Shown here: one piece after another, positions 34,071 through 42,216 of the stretch
Position numbering within the stretch: the first letter of the stretch is position 1
Layout: each line of letters starts with the position of its first letter
NCBI GenBank assembly: GCA_022803075.1
Contig: JAFFTF010000006.1
Location: 248,251 to 312,250 of the forward strand
Origin: Micrococcales bacterium 31B
GTDB lineage: Bacteria; Actinomycetota; Actinomycetes; Actinomycetales; Dermabacteraceae
Direction: 5' to 3'
Length of the DNA: 64,000 nt
Notes under the pieces: model-generated
Database searches by the model: none
What the model was told of the DNA's origin: nothing
The model's input: the letters and a program-made list of their open reading frames with translations, nothing else
Program-made: the position numbers and the translations under genes

Positions 34071-35795
34071 CTAGTCGCCGCCACCGCCCCCATCGCCGCC
34101 GCCCCCGCTATCGCCGCCCCCGAAATCAAACGAGCCACCATGGCCCGAGTCGCCGTGCGAGCCCCCATCCCCGTGGTGCGAGGTGCCGGGAAACTCCCAA
34201 TAGTCCGTGCTTTCCGCGGGCCGCGTGCCATGGGCCGCCACGGTGCCGCCGTCGCTGCTGCCCCCACCCCGTTTCGCTTGCTTTCGAGACTTGACACCGA
34301 TCCTCGAGGTGGGCTTCGCGACCGTCCGCTCCAGCCGATACAACTCCACCAGCCCCGCGACGCTGGCAAAGTGCTGACGAGTGCCCGAGACCGAGTGACC
34401 GGCAGGAATGCCGTCGACTTTGGGCTGCTGGCCCCTGGCCATGGCGAGAACGCGAGCGCGCGACTCATCGGTGTAGCGACGAGAGGTAGATACGAACTCG
34501 AGCATCGTGCCGAAGTGTTTCGCCTCGGCGCGACCAAAGGTGCGACCGAGCAGCTCAACGACTTCGAGCGCTTTGTCGGGAGTTATCTTGCCAGAGCGCA
34601 GATCGTCCAAAGTACTGGGCAGGGCATCAGCGACCTTCTCGCCCTGTATGCGTAGATCGCGACCGCTCGGTGACGACGCCACCTCGGGGCACTCGCGCAA
34701 GATCAAATCGACCTCGGCCGCCGCTTGCGCGAGCTCTGTGGTCTCTTCGAGCCAAGCGGTCTCCCAATCTCCATAACGGTTCAAGATGCTATTCGCGAAC
34801 GCGATGCGTTCTTCAAGGTCGCTCGCCGTTTCGGTGATCGTGACAAGATTGCGAACCTCCGCGAGGTGTTCGGGCTTAAGCGAGCGGGTGCGCGACAGAT
34901 CTTCGAGGGCATCGATGCGCTTCGTCGCCTCGCGATATGCCTTTTCAAACGTGTGTACGTCACGGCGGAGCCGTTTGGCGTACTTCGAGGAGGCGGGCAG
35001 CGTCGCCACGTTGACGTCGAGCGCGTCGAGTTGGAACGAGAGTTCGGCATAGGCACCGCGTGCCCGCGAAAACTCCCGAGCGGCCTGGCGCGTTACCCGG
35101 GCCCGCAAGGCCAGGTATGCAAACGCCGCGACCCCAGCCACGGCAGCGGCAATCGACCCTGCAAGCAGCCAGCGGAATCCCACGAGCGTTTCAAACGGTA
35201 CGGGGTGGTAGACACCGGCCTCATCGACGCTGCCGGTGTTGATCTCGCCGCCCGCGCTAACATCGGCGATCGACCGCACATACAAGGCAATGATCTGGGC
35301 GCGCGTGGCCGAATAATCCAGATCCACCGCGTCGTAGACCTGCTCGTCGAGGTCCTCGGGCAGGCCGAGATCGTCGCTCGCAAATATTGTGGCCCGCTGT
35401 CCCATGGGCATCACGATCACGACGAGCGAATCACGCAGGGCTCGCGAGTCGGTGGGCGACTCCCAGCCGAGTTGCTTGAGGCGCGAATACTCCAGGATCC
35501 CCGTCCCAGGGCTGGAATAGACCAGATCCTGGCTGTGGGTTCCGAGTATTACGAGGTCGAATGCCCGCGGAAAATCAATGTCCGCGATCAGGTCCTCCAG
35601 CTCGCCGTCGTCGATCGAGTCCGAATCATCGATGATCGTGACACTCGACGGCGCCACACTGGCCGCCGCGGTCTGCGCGTAACCGGGAGCGACCGGCGGC
35701 AAAAGGAGGCCCGCGATAACTGCGGCCGCACCCAGGAGCCCGGCCACGCGGCGTCCGAGATGTATACGCAGCCCCGGGCGGAAAAATGCCGTCAT
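34071..35795 (-). CDS. DUF5129 family membrane-anchored protein (second copy)
   Basis: A 574-residue paralogue of the neighbouring DUF5129 protein: signal peptide (residues 1-45, ending near GYAQTAAA), TPM-like exported domain, one helix (about 215-240), a helical region with the shared pattern of parallel heptads (AYAELSFQLDALDVNVATLPASS compares with TYSDLSFRLGEMDVNANTLPESS, given here as shared FQLDALDVN/FRLGEMDVN), and a His/Gly/Asp-rich tail. The tail contains HHGDGGSHGDSGHGG and could bind metal. The start is taken at the ATG at 35795, with TATGGT six bases upstream. A GTG 24 codons earlier is less likely because it would displace the signal peptide. Confidence 0.78.
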   Translation of the reverse strand: MTAFFRPGLRIHLGRRVAGLLGAAAVIAGLLLPPVAPGYAQTAAASVAPSSVTIIDDSDSIDDGELEDLIADIDFPRAFDLVILGTHSQDLVYSSPGTGILEYSRLKQLGWESPTDSRALRDSLVVIVMPMGQRATIFASDDLGLPEDLDEQVYDAVDLDYSATRAQIIALYVRSIADVSAGGEINTGSVDEAGVYHPVPFETLVGFRWLLAGSIAAAVAGVAAFAYLALRARVTRQAAREFSRARGAYAELSFQLDALDVNVATLPASSKYAKRLRRDVHTFEKAYREATKRIDALEDLSRTRSLKPEHLAEVRNLVTITETASDLEERIAFANSILNRYGDWETAWLEETTELAQAAAEVDLILRECPEVASSPSGRDLRIQGEKVADALPSTLDDLRSGKITPDKALEVVELLGRTFGRAEAKHFGTMLEFVSTSRRYTDESRARVLAMARGQQPKVDGIPAGHSVSGTRQHFASVAGLVELYRLERTVAKPTSRIGVKSRKQAKRGGGSSDGGTVAAHGTRPAESTDYWEFPGTSHHGDGGSHGDSGHGGSFDFGGGDSGGGGDGGGGGD

Positions 35796-35801
35796 AAAGA
35801 C

Positions 35802-35807
35802 ACCATA
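35802..35807 (-). promoter_or_regulatory. -10 element of a leaderless promoter (second DUF5129 gene)
   Basis: TATGGT lies six bases before the ATG at 35795. It faces the divergent metallopeptidase promoter 87 bases away. Confidence 0.45.
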
Positions 35808-35893
35808 ATTGAACTCCTGCGTCGCCGCCGTCCGCAGATTCACCAGGCAGCGGGCCAGTTGCGCCACCGGTGGTTGGGAACGGGGTCTGGGGA

Positions 35894-35899
35894 TAGACT
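35894..35899 (+). promoter_or_regulatory. -10 element of a leaderless promoter (metallopeptidase)
   Basis: TAGACT lies six bases before the GTG at 35906, with TGGTTG or TTGGGA upstream as possible -35 sequences. It supports the GTG as start. Confidence 0.5.
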
Positions 35900-35905
35900 G
35901 CGAAA

Positions 35906-36820
35906 GTGAGTTTCGATCCCAATGCCCATCTTGATGGTTCTCAGGTCAGCAATCGCCGTGGGGGCGGGGGCGGTGGCGGCCTCGGTGGAGGCGGTCGCGG
36001 TTTCAAAATTGGAGGCGGCATCGGCGGCGCGGTCTTGCTGCTCGTCGTCGCCATCGTGGGCGGCCCTGACATGGCCGCGCAATTGATGAACGGTGGTGAC
36101 ACCACGACAACCGCCACCGAGACGGGCGCGGACATGGGTGAGTGCCTCACGGGCGCTGACGCCAACGCGAAGGTCGACTGCCGCGTTGTGGGCACCGTCA
36201 ACTCGCTCAACGCCTTTTGGCAGACTTACCTGCCCGAATACGGTACGCGGTATCGGGTTCCGCAGGTGGCACTCGAGAGCGGCACCTGGTCCACGGGATG
36301 CGGCACGGGTTCCTCCGACATGGGCCCGTTCTATTGCCCCGCGGACGAGTCGGTCTACATCGACACCGCGTTCTACGGCCTGCTGCAGTCTCAGTACGGC
36401 TCGAGCGGCGGACCGCTCGCCCAGGAGTACGTGGTGGCGCACGAGTTCGGCCACCACATCCAGAACCTGATCGGCACCATCAATTACGCCCAGCAAGACC
36501 CACAGGGGCCGGAGAGCGGCGGGGTACGGGTCGAACTGCAGGCAGACTGCTTCGCGGGGCTGTGGGTCAAACACGCGACCACCACGCCGGGGCCAGGGTC
36601 CAGCGCCCCGCTGATCCCCACGATCACGCAGCAAGACATCGACGACGCGCTCTCAGCGGCGCAGTCCGTGGGCGACGATCACATCCAGGAGATGTCGGGC
36701 CGCGTCAACCCCGAAACCTGGACGCACGGTTCCTCCGCCCAGCGCCAGGCCTGGTTCATGCGTGGTTACCAGTCCGGCGACATGGCGCAATGTGACACTA
36801 TCAATGCTGCGCAGTTGTAA
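35906..36820 (+). CDS. Neutral zinc metallopeptidase (YpfJ/KPN_02809 family)
   Basis: A 304-residue membrane-anchored peptidase. An N-terminal Gly-rich cytoplasmic stretch (residues 19-32) is followed by one helix (about 38-55) and an extracytoplasmic domain. The zinc site is HEFGHH (His179, Glu180, His183), with a downstream ELQADCFAG motif that supplies the third ligand. Paired Cys residues in the domain could form disulfides outside the cell. The family is widespread, and its substrates are unknown. The start is GTG. It is divergent from the DUF5129 pair and followed 38 bases later by the CDF transporter. Confidence 0.9.
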   Translation: MSFDPNAHLDGSQVSNRRGGGGGGGLGGGGRGFKIGGGIGGAVLLLVVAIVGGPDMAAQLMNGGDTTTTATETGADMGECLTGADANAKVDCRVVGTVNSLNAFWQTYLPEYGTRYRVPQVALESGTWSTGCGTGSSDMGPFYCPADESVYIDTAFYGLLQSQYGSSGGPLAQEYVVAHEFGHHIQNLIGTINYAQQDPQGPESGGVRVELQADCFAGLWVKHATTTPGPGSSAPLIPTITQQDIDDALSAAQSVGDDHIQEMSGRVNPETWTHGSSAQRQAWFMRGYQSGDMAQCDTINAAQL

Positions 36821-36858
36821 CGACGCGCCGCGAATCTCGTCATAACTGTAGGGAGATC

Positions 36859-37818
36859 ATGTCCAGTCACAGCGGGACCAGCGCGATCATCAAGGCCTTC
36901 ATCGCAAACCTTGGCATCGCCATCCTGAAGTTCATTGCTTTTCTTATTTCTGGTGCGACCTCGATGCTCGCGGAGTCTGTGCACTCGCTGGCGGACTCCA
37001 CCAATCAGGTATTGCTGCTGGTGGGCGGCAAGCGTGCTAAACGTGCCGCAACGGACGAACACCCCTTCGGCTACGGTCGCGACCGTTACATCTACGCGTT
37101 TATCGTCGCCATCATCTTGTTCAGCGTGGGCGGCGTGTTCGCGATCTACGAGGGCATCCACAAGGTGCAGCACCCGGAGCCCATCGAGACGTGGTGGCTG
37201 CCCGTAGCGGTGCTGGTGGGCGCGATCGGCCTGGAGACGTGGTCTTTCAAGGGTGCCATCGATGAGTCCAATAAGGTGCGAGGTCGGCAGGCGTGGACGA
37301 CGTTCATTCGCCGCTCGAAGTCGCCCGAACTGCCGGTGGTCTTGCTGGAGGATTTCGCAGCGTTGGTCGGCCTCGTGCTCGCGTTGGTCGGCGTGGGCGT
37401 TTCGATTCTCACCGGTAACGGACTCTGGGATGGCATCGGCACCATCAGCATCGGTGTCTTGCTGGTCGTAGTGGCCATTGTGCTGGGCATCGAAACGAAG
37501 TCGCTGCTGCTCGGCGAGGGCGCCACGGACGAGGACGTCGCAACGCTGCACACTGCGATCTCGGGCACCGCAGGCGTCGAGCGCATCATTCACATGAAGA
37601 CCCTCTACCTCGGCCCCGAGGAACTACTGGTGGCGGCGAAGATTGCGGTACCCGCAGCGGACTCGGCCGCCGCGGTGGCCGCAGCCATCGACGCCGCCGA
37701 AAAGAACATTCGCGCAGCCCTGCCGGTGGCGCGCGTCATCTATCTCGAGCCCGACGTCTTCCAGGCGGGCTACGTGGCAGCAGAGCGCCCCGAAGCGCCC
37801 GCTGCGCCGAGCCACTGA
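36859..37818 (+). CDS. Cation diffusion facilitator (CDF) transporter
   Basis: A divalent metal exporter of 319 residues with about six helices and a C-terminal cytoplasmic domain. The metal-site motif in helix 2 is AESVHSLADSTNQ, where the family has a H/D-x3-D pattern; HPFGYGRDRY in the loop is also typical. The closest subgroup by motif is the Zn/Fe-type CDF with a long fifth helix region. The ATG follows GGGAG. The metal is not predictable. Confidence 0.86.
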   Translation: MSSHSGTSAIIKAFIANLGIAILKFIAFLISGATSMLAESVHSLADSTNQVLLLVGGKRAKRAATDEHPFGYGRDRYIYAFIVAIILFSVGGVFAIYEGIHKVQHPEPIETWWLPVAVLVGAIGLETWSFKGAIDESNKVRGRQAWTTFIRRSKSPELPVVLLEDFAALVGLVLALVGVGVSILTGNGLWDGIGTISIGVLLVVVAIVLGIETKSLLLGEGATDEDVATLHTAISGTAGVERIIHMKTLYLGPEELLVAAKIAVPAADSAAAVAAAIDAAEKNIRAALPVARVIYLEPDVFQAGYVAAERPEAPAAPSH

Positions 37819-37923
37819 GTGATCGGGACGCAGCGCCCGCGTTTACGCAAGGTCATGAAGGTGGAGTGGAGCGGGCGAACTCGCCTACGCTGAGAGCAGC
37901 AGACACAGCATGGAAGGTGGCTC

Positions 37924-38331
37924 GTGGTGAGTTACGCAGGCGATATCAGCGTGCAGGAGGCCTGGGACAAGGTCTCGAACGGGGCCATTTTGGTCGACGT
38001 CCGCACAGCGGCAGAGTGCAACTTCGTAGGGGTACCCGACCTCGCTGAACTGGGACGGGAGGCTGCTTTTCTAGAGTGGAACCAACTCGGAACGGGTAAG
38101 AATCCCAACTTTGAAACTCAACTTCGGGAGGTCGTCGAGGCGAACCCCGGGTCGGAGTTTGTGTTCCTGTGTCGCAGTGGGCAACGTTCGCAGGGCGCGG
38201 CGACTGCCGCAACCGCGCTGGGGGCCACCGCCTTCAACATCGTTGACGGTTTCGAGGGGCAGTTGGACACCAACGCTCACCGTGGCGTGGGGGGCTGGAA
38301 GACCGCCGGCCTACCGTGGAAGCAGAGCTAA
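37924..38331 (+). CDS. Rhodanese-like sulfurtransferase
   Basis: A single-domain rhodanese of 135 residues with the catalytic Cys83 in FLCRSGQRS and the CH2A-type segment ILVDVRTAAE. It lies two bases upstream of the O-succinylhomoserine sulfhydrylase gene. This rhodanese-metZ pair recurs in other bacteria, so it probably supplies or handles sulfane sulfur for direct sulfhydrylation, though the route is not proven. The start is GTG with GGAAGG upstream. TACGCT at 37889-37894 is a plausible -10 element for the pair. Confidence 0.9.
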   Translation: MVSYAGDISVQEAWDKVSNGAILVDVRTAAECNFVGVPDLAELGREAAFLEWNQLGTGKNPNFETQLREVVEANPGSEFVFLCRSGQRSQGAATAATALGATAFNIVDGFEGQLDTNAHRGVGGWKTAGLPWKQS

Positions 38332-38333
38332 CC

Positions 38334-39530
38334 ATGACGAAGAAAGCCGGCACCACGCGCGCCTTGCGACCCGCGACCCTCGCCGTGCGCGGCGGCCTAG
38401 CCCGCAGTGAGTTCAGCGAAACCAGCGAGGCTCTCTACCTCAACTCCGGCTACGTGTATGAGTCGGCCGGGGAGGCGGAGGCCGCGTTCAAAGGCGACAT
38501 TGAGCGCTTTGTGTACTCGCGCTACGGCAACCCAACGGTCAGCGTTTTCGAGCAGCGTCTCGCCCAGATTGAGGGCTACGAGGCGTGCTTCGCGACAGCC
38601 TCCGGCATGAGCGCCGTTTTCAATGCCCTCGCGGCCCTGCTCGGCGCGGGCGACCGCATCGTCGCGGCGAAGTCGCTATTCGGCTCGTGCTTCGTCATTA
38701 TCGACGAGATCCTGCCGCGCTGGGGCGTGCAGGCCGAGTTTGTTGACGGCAGCGACATCGAGCAGTGGGAGCGCGCACTGTCGACTCCCGCGCAGGCAGT
38801 CTTCTTTGAGTCTCCCTCCAACCCGATGATCGAGATCGTTGACATCCAGCGCGTGACCGAGTTGGCGCACGCGGCGGGGGCCAAGGTGGTGCTGGACAAC
38901 GTATTCGCCACCCCGGTGCTGCAACGCGGCCAGGATTACGGCGTCGACATCGTCGTGTACTCCGCCACCAAACACATTGATGGCCAGGGGCGCGTCATGG
39001 GTGGCGCGATCCTGGGCTCCAAGGAGTTCATCGACGGGCCGGTGCAAAACCTCATGCGGCACACGGGGCCGTCGCTGTCGCCGTTTAACGCCTGGGTGCT
39101 CACCAAGGGCCTCGAAACGATGGCGATGCGGGTCGAGAAGTCGTCGGCGTCGGCGCTCGCGATCGCAACCGAGTTGGAGGGCTTGTCTGGGGTGAACTGG
39201 GTCAAGTACCCGCTGCTGCCCTCGCACCCGCAATACGAGTTGGCGCGCTCGCAGATGACCGCAGGCGGCACCGTGATCACGTTCGAAGTAGACGGCGGTC
39301 AGTCGCGTGCGTTTGAGGTGGTCGATGCCCTCGAGGTGATCGACATATCGAACAACTTGGGCGATTCGAAATCGCTGATCACGCACCCTGCCACCACGAC
39401 ACATCGGCGGCTGGGGCCCGAGGGCCGCGCTGCGGTAGGCATCACCGATGGCGTGATCCGTCTGAGCGTGGGTCTCGAAGACCCGGCGGACCTCATGGAG
39501 GACCTGCGCATCGCGCTCGGCGCTAACTGA
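38334..39530 (+). CDS. metZ: O-succinylhomoserine sulfhydrylase
   Basis: A PLP enzyme of 398 residues of the Cys/Met-metabolism family that makes homocysteine from an acylated homoserine and sulfide, in methionine synthesis. The PLP Lys is Lys213 in YSATKHIDGQGR; other motifs are YSRYGNPT and FFESPSNP. The HIDGQGR form and the neighbour gene fit MetZ better than cystathionine gamma-synthase or MetY. The ATG at 38334 lies two bases after the rhodanese stop. The final choice between succinyl and acetyl substrates rests on homology only. Confidence 0.88.
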   Translation: MTKKAGTTRALRPATLAVRGGLARSEFSETSEALYLNSGYVYESAGEAEAAFKGDIERFVYSRYGNPTVSVFEQRLAQIEGYEACFATASGMSAVFNALAALLGAGDRIVAAKSLFGSCFVIIDEILPRWGVQAEFVDGSDIEQWERALSTPAQAVFFESPSNPMIEIVDIQRVTELAHAAGAKVVLDNVFATPVLQRGQDYGVDIVVYSATKHIDGQGRVMGGAILGSKEFIDGPVQNLMRHTGPSLSPFNAWVLTKGLETMAMRVEKSSASALAIATELEGLSGVNWVKYPLLPSHPQYELARSQMTAGGTVITFEVDGGQSRAFEVVDALEVIDISNNLGDSKSLITHPATTTHRRLGPEGRAAVGITDGVIRLSVGLEDPADLMEDLRIALGAN

Positions 39531-39542
39531 GCCCCGCGCGTT

Positions 39543-40781
39543 TTAGCGGGCTGCCGCTGCGATGTCGGCCACCGCGTCGAGCGCGCGGTCGAGGTGTTCG
39601 CGCGTGACGAAGTAGTGGGGCGAGGCGCGCACCACGGCCTCGCGGCGAGCGAGGCTCTCGTCGAGGGGGCTGGCATTCGCGTGGACCACGCCCACGCGCA
39701 CCCTACGCGCCCACAGGGCCTCTGCGGTCTCGCTCGGGCTGCGCCCTGCGACGGTGAACGAGATGATGGCGGAGGCGGGGTGATTAGCGGCCTCGCGGTC
39801 GTGCACCTGGACGCCCGCGATGCGGGCGAGCCCCTCACGCAGGTACTGGCCGCGGCGCTGGGTCGCGGCACACGCGGCGTCCACCCCGAGGGCCAAGAGG
39901 TAGCGGGCGGCCTCGCCGAGGCCGAGTCGCGCCGCGATGCTGGCCTCGGCGTATTCGAATCGGCTGCTGGTGGGGGCCTGCGCGTAAACGCCGGCCGCGA
40001 GGCTGGCGGCATGCTGATCAGGCAATACGTTCGTAATGTGTTCAGCGAGTCCGTCGCGTAGCCACAGCGCACCCGTGCCGCGCGGGCCGCGCAGCCATTT
40101 GCGGCCGTTCATCACTGCGGCGTCCGCCCCGAGCGCGAACACATCGACGGGCAATTGCCCCACCTGCTGCGTCGTATCCACCATGACGAGGGCCCCTGCC
40201 TCGCGGGCCAACCGGGCGGTGCCCGCCACGTCCGTCACGCCCCCGTTGTCGCTCGGCACCGTCACGAGGCACGCGAGCCGCACGCGGCCCTGCGCGAGGG
40301 CGCCCGCCCACACCTCGGGGTTGATCTGGCCGTCCGGGCCCACGGGAATCCGCACCACGCGCACGCCAAAACGTTGCTTGAGGTAGGCGGTAGCCAAAGC
40401 GTTGGCCGCGAACTCCGTCTCCGGGACCAGTACCGTATCGCCCGGCCCGAGGCCCAGCCCGCACACAAACTGGGTCGACGCGAAGCCCGCTGAGGTGCCG
40501 AGCGCGATTCGCGAGGCGGCGCCCGGCCGCGTGTCTCCGAACAGCTCGGCGACACGCGTGCGCGTGAGCGTGAGTTCCTCCGCGACCATCGCCTCGGCCG
40601 TATAGCCTCCCACCTCGGCCTCCAGGCGGAGGTGGCGCACCATGCGGTCGATGACGCTCTCCGGTGGCAACGACGAACCCGCAGAGTTCAGGAAGACCTG
40701 CCCCTCGGCGGCTGGAGTGTCCGCCGCGATGCGCTCGAGGTCGAGCGCGCGAGCGTCCTCGTCAAAGCCGTCGCCGTTCAT
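39543..40781 (-). CDS. Class V aminotransferase-fold PLP enzyme
   Basis: A 412-residue protein of the cysteine desulfurase/isopenicillin N epimerase fold. The PLP Lys is in MNGRKWLRGPRGTGALW, and the cofactor-binding Asp/Gln are in VMVDTTQQVG. The N-terminal LEAEVGGY resembles EgtE-type C-S lyases of ergothioneine synthesis, but no egtB/egtD genes are near, so the substrate is open. It is convergent with metZ, 12 bases apart. Its start overlaps the end of the AI-2E family gene by four bases (ATGA), so both are translated from one mRNA. Confidence 0.83.
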   Translation of the reverse strand: MNGDGFDEDARALDLERIAADTPAAEGQVFLNSAGSSLPPESVIDRMVRHLRLEAEVGGYTAEAMVAEELTLTRTRVAELFGDTRPGAASRIALGTSAGFASTQFVCGLGLGPGDTVLVPETEFAANALATAYLKQRFGVRVVRIPVGPDGQINPEVWAGALAQGRVRLACLVTVPSDNGGVTDVAGTARLAREAGALVMVDTTQQVGQLPVDVFALGADAAVMNGRKWLRGPRGTGALWLRDGLAEHITNVLPDQHAASLAAGVYAQAPTSSRFEYAEASIAARLGLGEAARYLLALGVDAACAATQRRGQYLREGLARIAGVQVHDREAANHPASAIISFTVAGRSPSETAEALWARRVRVGVVHANASPLDESLARREAVVRASPHYFVTREHLDRALDAVADIAAAAR

Positions 40782-42052
40782 CGCGCACCGTCGCGGCCGG
40801 CCTCGCCGGGCGTTGCGGGTTCGGACGCCCCCTCGGCCCGTTCTCCCTTCGACTCGCCCTCCTGCGTGGCGGCGCGGGCCGCGTCAGCCCCGACACCCGG
40901 CCCCCCGGGGTCCGCGACCGCGCCAGCCGACGAGGCGTCCGGAACCCCTGTCGGCACGGGCCGCAACGGGTCGCTGCCGAGCGCGGGGAACTGGTCTCTG
41001 CCCACCCAATACAAGACCACCGAGTTCGCGAGAGCCAGCGCGGGAACGGCGAACATGGCGCCGATGATGCCGCCGAGGCTCGTGCCCGCGATCACGCCGA
41101 GCAGGACGGCGAGGGGGTGCAGCGAGACGGCCTTGCCCATCAGGAACGGCTGCAGCACGTGGCCCTCCAACTGCTGCACGGCGAGGATGATAATGAGCAT
41201 GATGAGGGCAAACGGCGGGCCCTTGACCACGAGGGCAACCAGCACCGCGAGCGCGCCGGTGACGAGCGCGCCGACAATCGGCACGAACGACCCGAAAAAG
41301 ACGATCAGGCCGATGGGTACGACGAACGGTAGCCCCAGGGCGAGGGCGCCCAGGGCAATGCCCACCGAGTCCACCGCGGCGACGATGATCTGCGTCTGCA
41401 CGTAGGCGCCAAGCGAGCGCCAGCCGCGGCGGAAGGCCTCGTGAATGGGCTGCCGCGACGTGCGCGGCAGCAGCAGCATGATCCAACGCCAGATGCGGTC
41501 GCCCTCGGCCACGAAAAAGTAGGTCGTAAACAGCGTGATGGCGAGGCCCGCCATGATCGCGCCCGCCGTGCCCGTGACGCTCACCGCGCCGGTGGCGATG
41601 CGGCCCGCGTTGTCTTGAATGTTCGACATCAGGTTTGCGGTGATTTCGGTGTACTGCGCGTCGGTAATGGCAAACGGGCTGTTCTGTAGCCATGCGAAAA
41701 CTTGGTTGAGGCCCTCGACGGCCTGGTCGCGCACCTCGGGGAATCCGCGAATCAACTGCTGCACCGCGACCGTCAGCAGCCCCACCACGACCAGCAGCAC
41801 GCTCAGCAGGGCGATCATGCCTGTGACGTGCATGTTCCAGGAGGTTCTGCGGTGTAGCCAGAGCGCCACGGGACGGATCAAGACCGTTAACAGAATCGAC
41901 ACCATTATGGGGATCATGATGTCGGCAAGCTTCATGAGGCCGAAGACAATCAACCCCACGGCGGCGATGATGACGAGGAACCGCCAGGCCCAACTTGCCG
42001 CCACCTTGACGCCGCGGGGGACTGGCTCGGACACAGCGTTTTCTCTGCTCAT
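40778..42052 (-). CDS. AI-2E family transporter (PerM/TqsA-like)
   Basis: A 424-residue membrane protein with about seven to eight helices and the family pattern PIGLIVFFGSFVPIVGALVTG, then QQLEGHVLQPFLMGKAVSLHPLAV. The last 70 residues are a Pro/Ala/Gly/Glu-rich soluble tail. Family members have been linked to export of autoinducer-2 or to Na+/H+ antiport; neither can be chosen here. The ATG has GAGGAG upstream. It is divergent from hppA across a 164-base promoter region. Confidence 0.9.
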   Translation of the reverse strand: MSRENAVSEPVPRGVKVAASWAWRFLVIIAAVGLIVFGLMKLADIMIPIMVSILLTVLIRPVALWLHRRTSWNMHVTGMIALLSVLLVVVGLLTVAVQQLIRGFPEVRDQAVEGLNQVFAWLQNSPFAITDAQYTEITANLMSNIQDNAGRIATGAVSVTGTAGAIMAGLAITLFTTYFFVAEGDRIWRWIMLLLPRTSRQPIHEAFRRGWRSLGAYVQTQIIVAAVDSVGIALGALALGLPFVVPIGLIVFFGSFVPIVGALVTGALAVLVALVVKGPPFALIMLIIILAVQQLEGHVLQPFLMGKAVSLHPLAVLLGVIAGTSLGGIIGAMFAVPALALANSVVLYWVGRDQFPALGSDPLRPVPTGVPDASSAGAVADPGGPGVGADAARAATQEGESKGERAEGASEPATPGEAGRDGAR

Positions 42053-42216
42053 TGCCGGTTTCTCCTCAAAGTCCAGAGATAGAGTTTTGCGTTTGTGTAG
42101 TATCCATCACAGGCCATCCGGACTGTGTAATTAGGTGTCGCGTACTGTTATAGCGACCGGCGTGTAAGTCTTTCATGCCCCATCAAGTCTGAACACCTCT
42201 CTCTTAAGGAGTCAGA

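Noticed and set aside
35792-35806. Four-codon upstream frame (M-V-S-L-stop) overlapping the second DUF5129 start, with AGGAG before it
   Set aside because: Its ATG lies within the TATGGT that fits the six-base leaderless pattern seen at six other genes, so transcription probably starts after it.
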